Part shown: positions 13,034 through 13,313 of the stretch, piece after piece | How the letters are laid out: the number at the start of each line of letters is the position of its first letter | How positions within the stretch are numbered: position 1 is the first letter of the stretch | Source: Chloroflexota bacterium | GTDB taxonomy: Bacteria; Chloroflexota; Anaerolineae; Anaerolineales; VGOW01 | Direction of reading: 5' to 3' | Assembly (NCBI GenBank): GCA_016215145.1 | Contig: JACRLA010000061.1 | Coordinates: 1-13,313 of the forward strand | Length of the DNA: 13,313 nucleotides | Position numbers and translations under genes: made by a program | Notes under the pieces: model-generated | The model's input: only the letters and a program-made list of their open reading frames with translations | Database searches by the model: none | Told to the model about the DNA's origin: nothing

Positions 13034-13114
13034 AAAGGATGCAAAGGAAATAGGGGAGATAAAGGAAATAAGGGAAATGCGTTTCCTTCGTTTCCCTTAT
13101 TTCCAAAAGTTCCT
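13034..13114. repeat. Nine-base-period fold-back repeat downstream of dcd
   Basis: Nine 9-base units follow one another: AAAGGATGC, AAAGGAAAT, AGGGGAGAT, AAAGGAAAT, AAGGGAAAT, then the inverted units GCGTTTCCT, TCGTTTCCC, TTATTTCCA and AAAGTTCCT. The arms 13064-13077 and 13091-13104 are a perfect 14-bp inverted repeat. It begins directly after the dcd stop and probably terminates that gene; it also fills most of the 145-bp gap upstream of the M50 gene. Confidence 0.75.
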
Positions 13115-13115
13115 T

Positions 13116-13313
13116 TTACATGCGAGGCAATACCACACCGTGCTGCGCTTGATACTTGCCCTTCTTATCGGCGTAAGAGATGTCGCATTCTTCGTCGGCT
13201 TCAAAGAATAAGACTTGGGCAATGCCTTCGTTGGAATAGATGCGCGCGGGCAATGGCGTGGTGTTAGAAATTTCGAGCGTGACGTGGCCTTCCCATTCGG
13301 GTTCGAAGGGAGT
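13116..13313 (-). CDS. dcd: dCTP deaminase, C-terminal part (truncated by window edge)
   Basis: The last 65 residues of dCTP deaminase are encoded, ending at TAA (13116-13118). The readable part begins TPFEPEWEGHVTLEISNTTP, continues PARIYSNEGIAQVLFF and ends SYADKKGKYQAQ-HGVVLPRM. The segments EWEGHVTLEISN, GIAQVLF and GKYQ-Q are conserved in the dUTPase-like fold of this family. The catalytic glutamate region lies upstream and is outside the window. The enzyme deaminates dCTP to dUTP for thymidylate synthesis in the cytoplasm. The sequence looks closer to the archaeal-type or short bacterial Dcd than to E. coli Dcd. It is followed by the nine-base-period hairpin. Confidence 0.85.
   Translation of the reverse strand, partial: TPFEPEWEGHVTLEISNTTPLPARIYSNEGIAQVLFFEADEECDISYADKKGKYQAQHGVVLPRM

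Noticed and set aside
13031..13267. 78-codon open frame on the plus strand
   Set aside because: It covers the nine-base-period repeat and is antisense to the clearly recognisable dCTP deaminase C-terminus.

Overview
The window reads as a stretch of chromosome from a free-living bacterium, most plausibly a Chloroflexota (Anaerolineae-like) genome. That guess rests on gene content: a DUF4058 protein, a DUF433/DUF5615 pair, a pRiA4b-like zinc protein, an M50 protease with an N-terminal helical domain, many single-gene lipoproteins and membrane proteins, and numerous hairpin-forming intergenic repeats. It is not proven by any single marker. GC is moderate to high, except for an AT-richer island at about 10491-11760.

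Layout. 1-143: start of a truncated membrane protein on the minus strand. 169-363: a textbook promoter, tRNA-Asn(GTT) and a terminator. 367-1000 (minus): a DUF433/DUF5615 toxin-antitoxin-like operon, divergent from fpg/mutM (1064-1906), which overlaps by ATGA a membrane-anchored protein with two related C-terminal modules (to 2805). 2804-2849: a strong shared terminator. 2851-5758 (minus): a three-gene, stop/start-overlapping operon encoding a YdcF-like DUF218 protein, a four-helix membrane protein and a large Vps62-like protein with a membrane tail. 5851-6579 (minus): a secreted or lipoprotein with a perfect 93-bp internal duplication.

6689-8705: thrC and thrB, the last two steps of threonine synthesis. 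Both are frameshifted as read here: thrC has lost about 20 nt just after the PLP lysine, and thrB has lost 2 nt near its start. The last 114 bp of thrB occur again at 10377-10490, and all 7 differences are synonymous. The two copies bracket a 1.67-kb cassette with DUF4058 and zinc/pRiA4b-like genes, and a triple-hairpin array sits at its right end.

10515-11692: an AT-richer two-gene unit with its own promoter, encoding a possible ADP-ribosyltransferase-like protein and a zinc-ribbon membrane protein. 11828-12970 (minus): a site-2-type metalloprotease. 13116-13313 (minus): the C-terminal end of dCTP deaminase (dcd).

The most unusual features are the thrB 3'-end duplication with only synonymous changes, the paired indels in thrC and thrB, an in-frame repeat-like insertion inside fpg, and a set of intergenic fold-back elements built from short direct units of 7, 8 or 9 bp followed by their inverted units. 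No CRISPR array, rRNA, transposase or integrase was seen.
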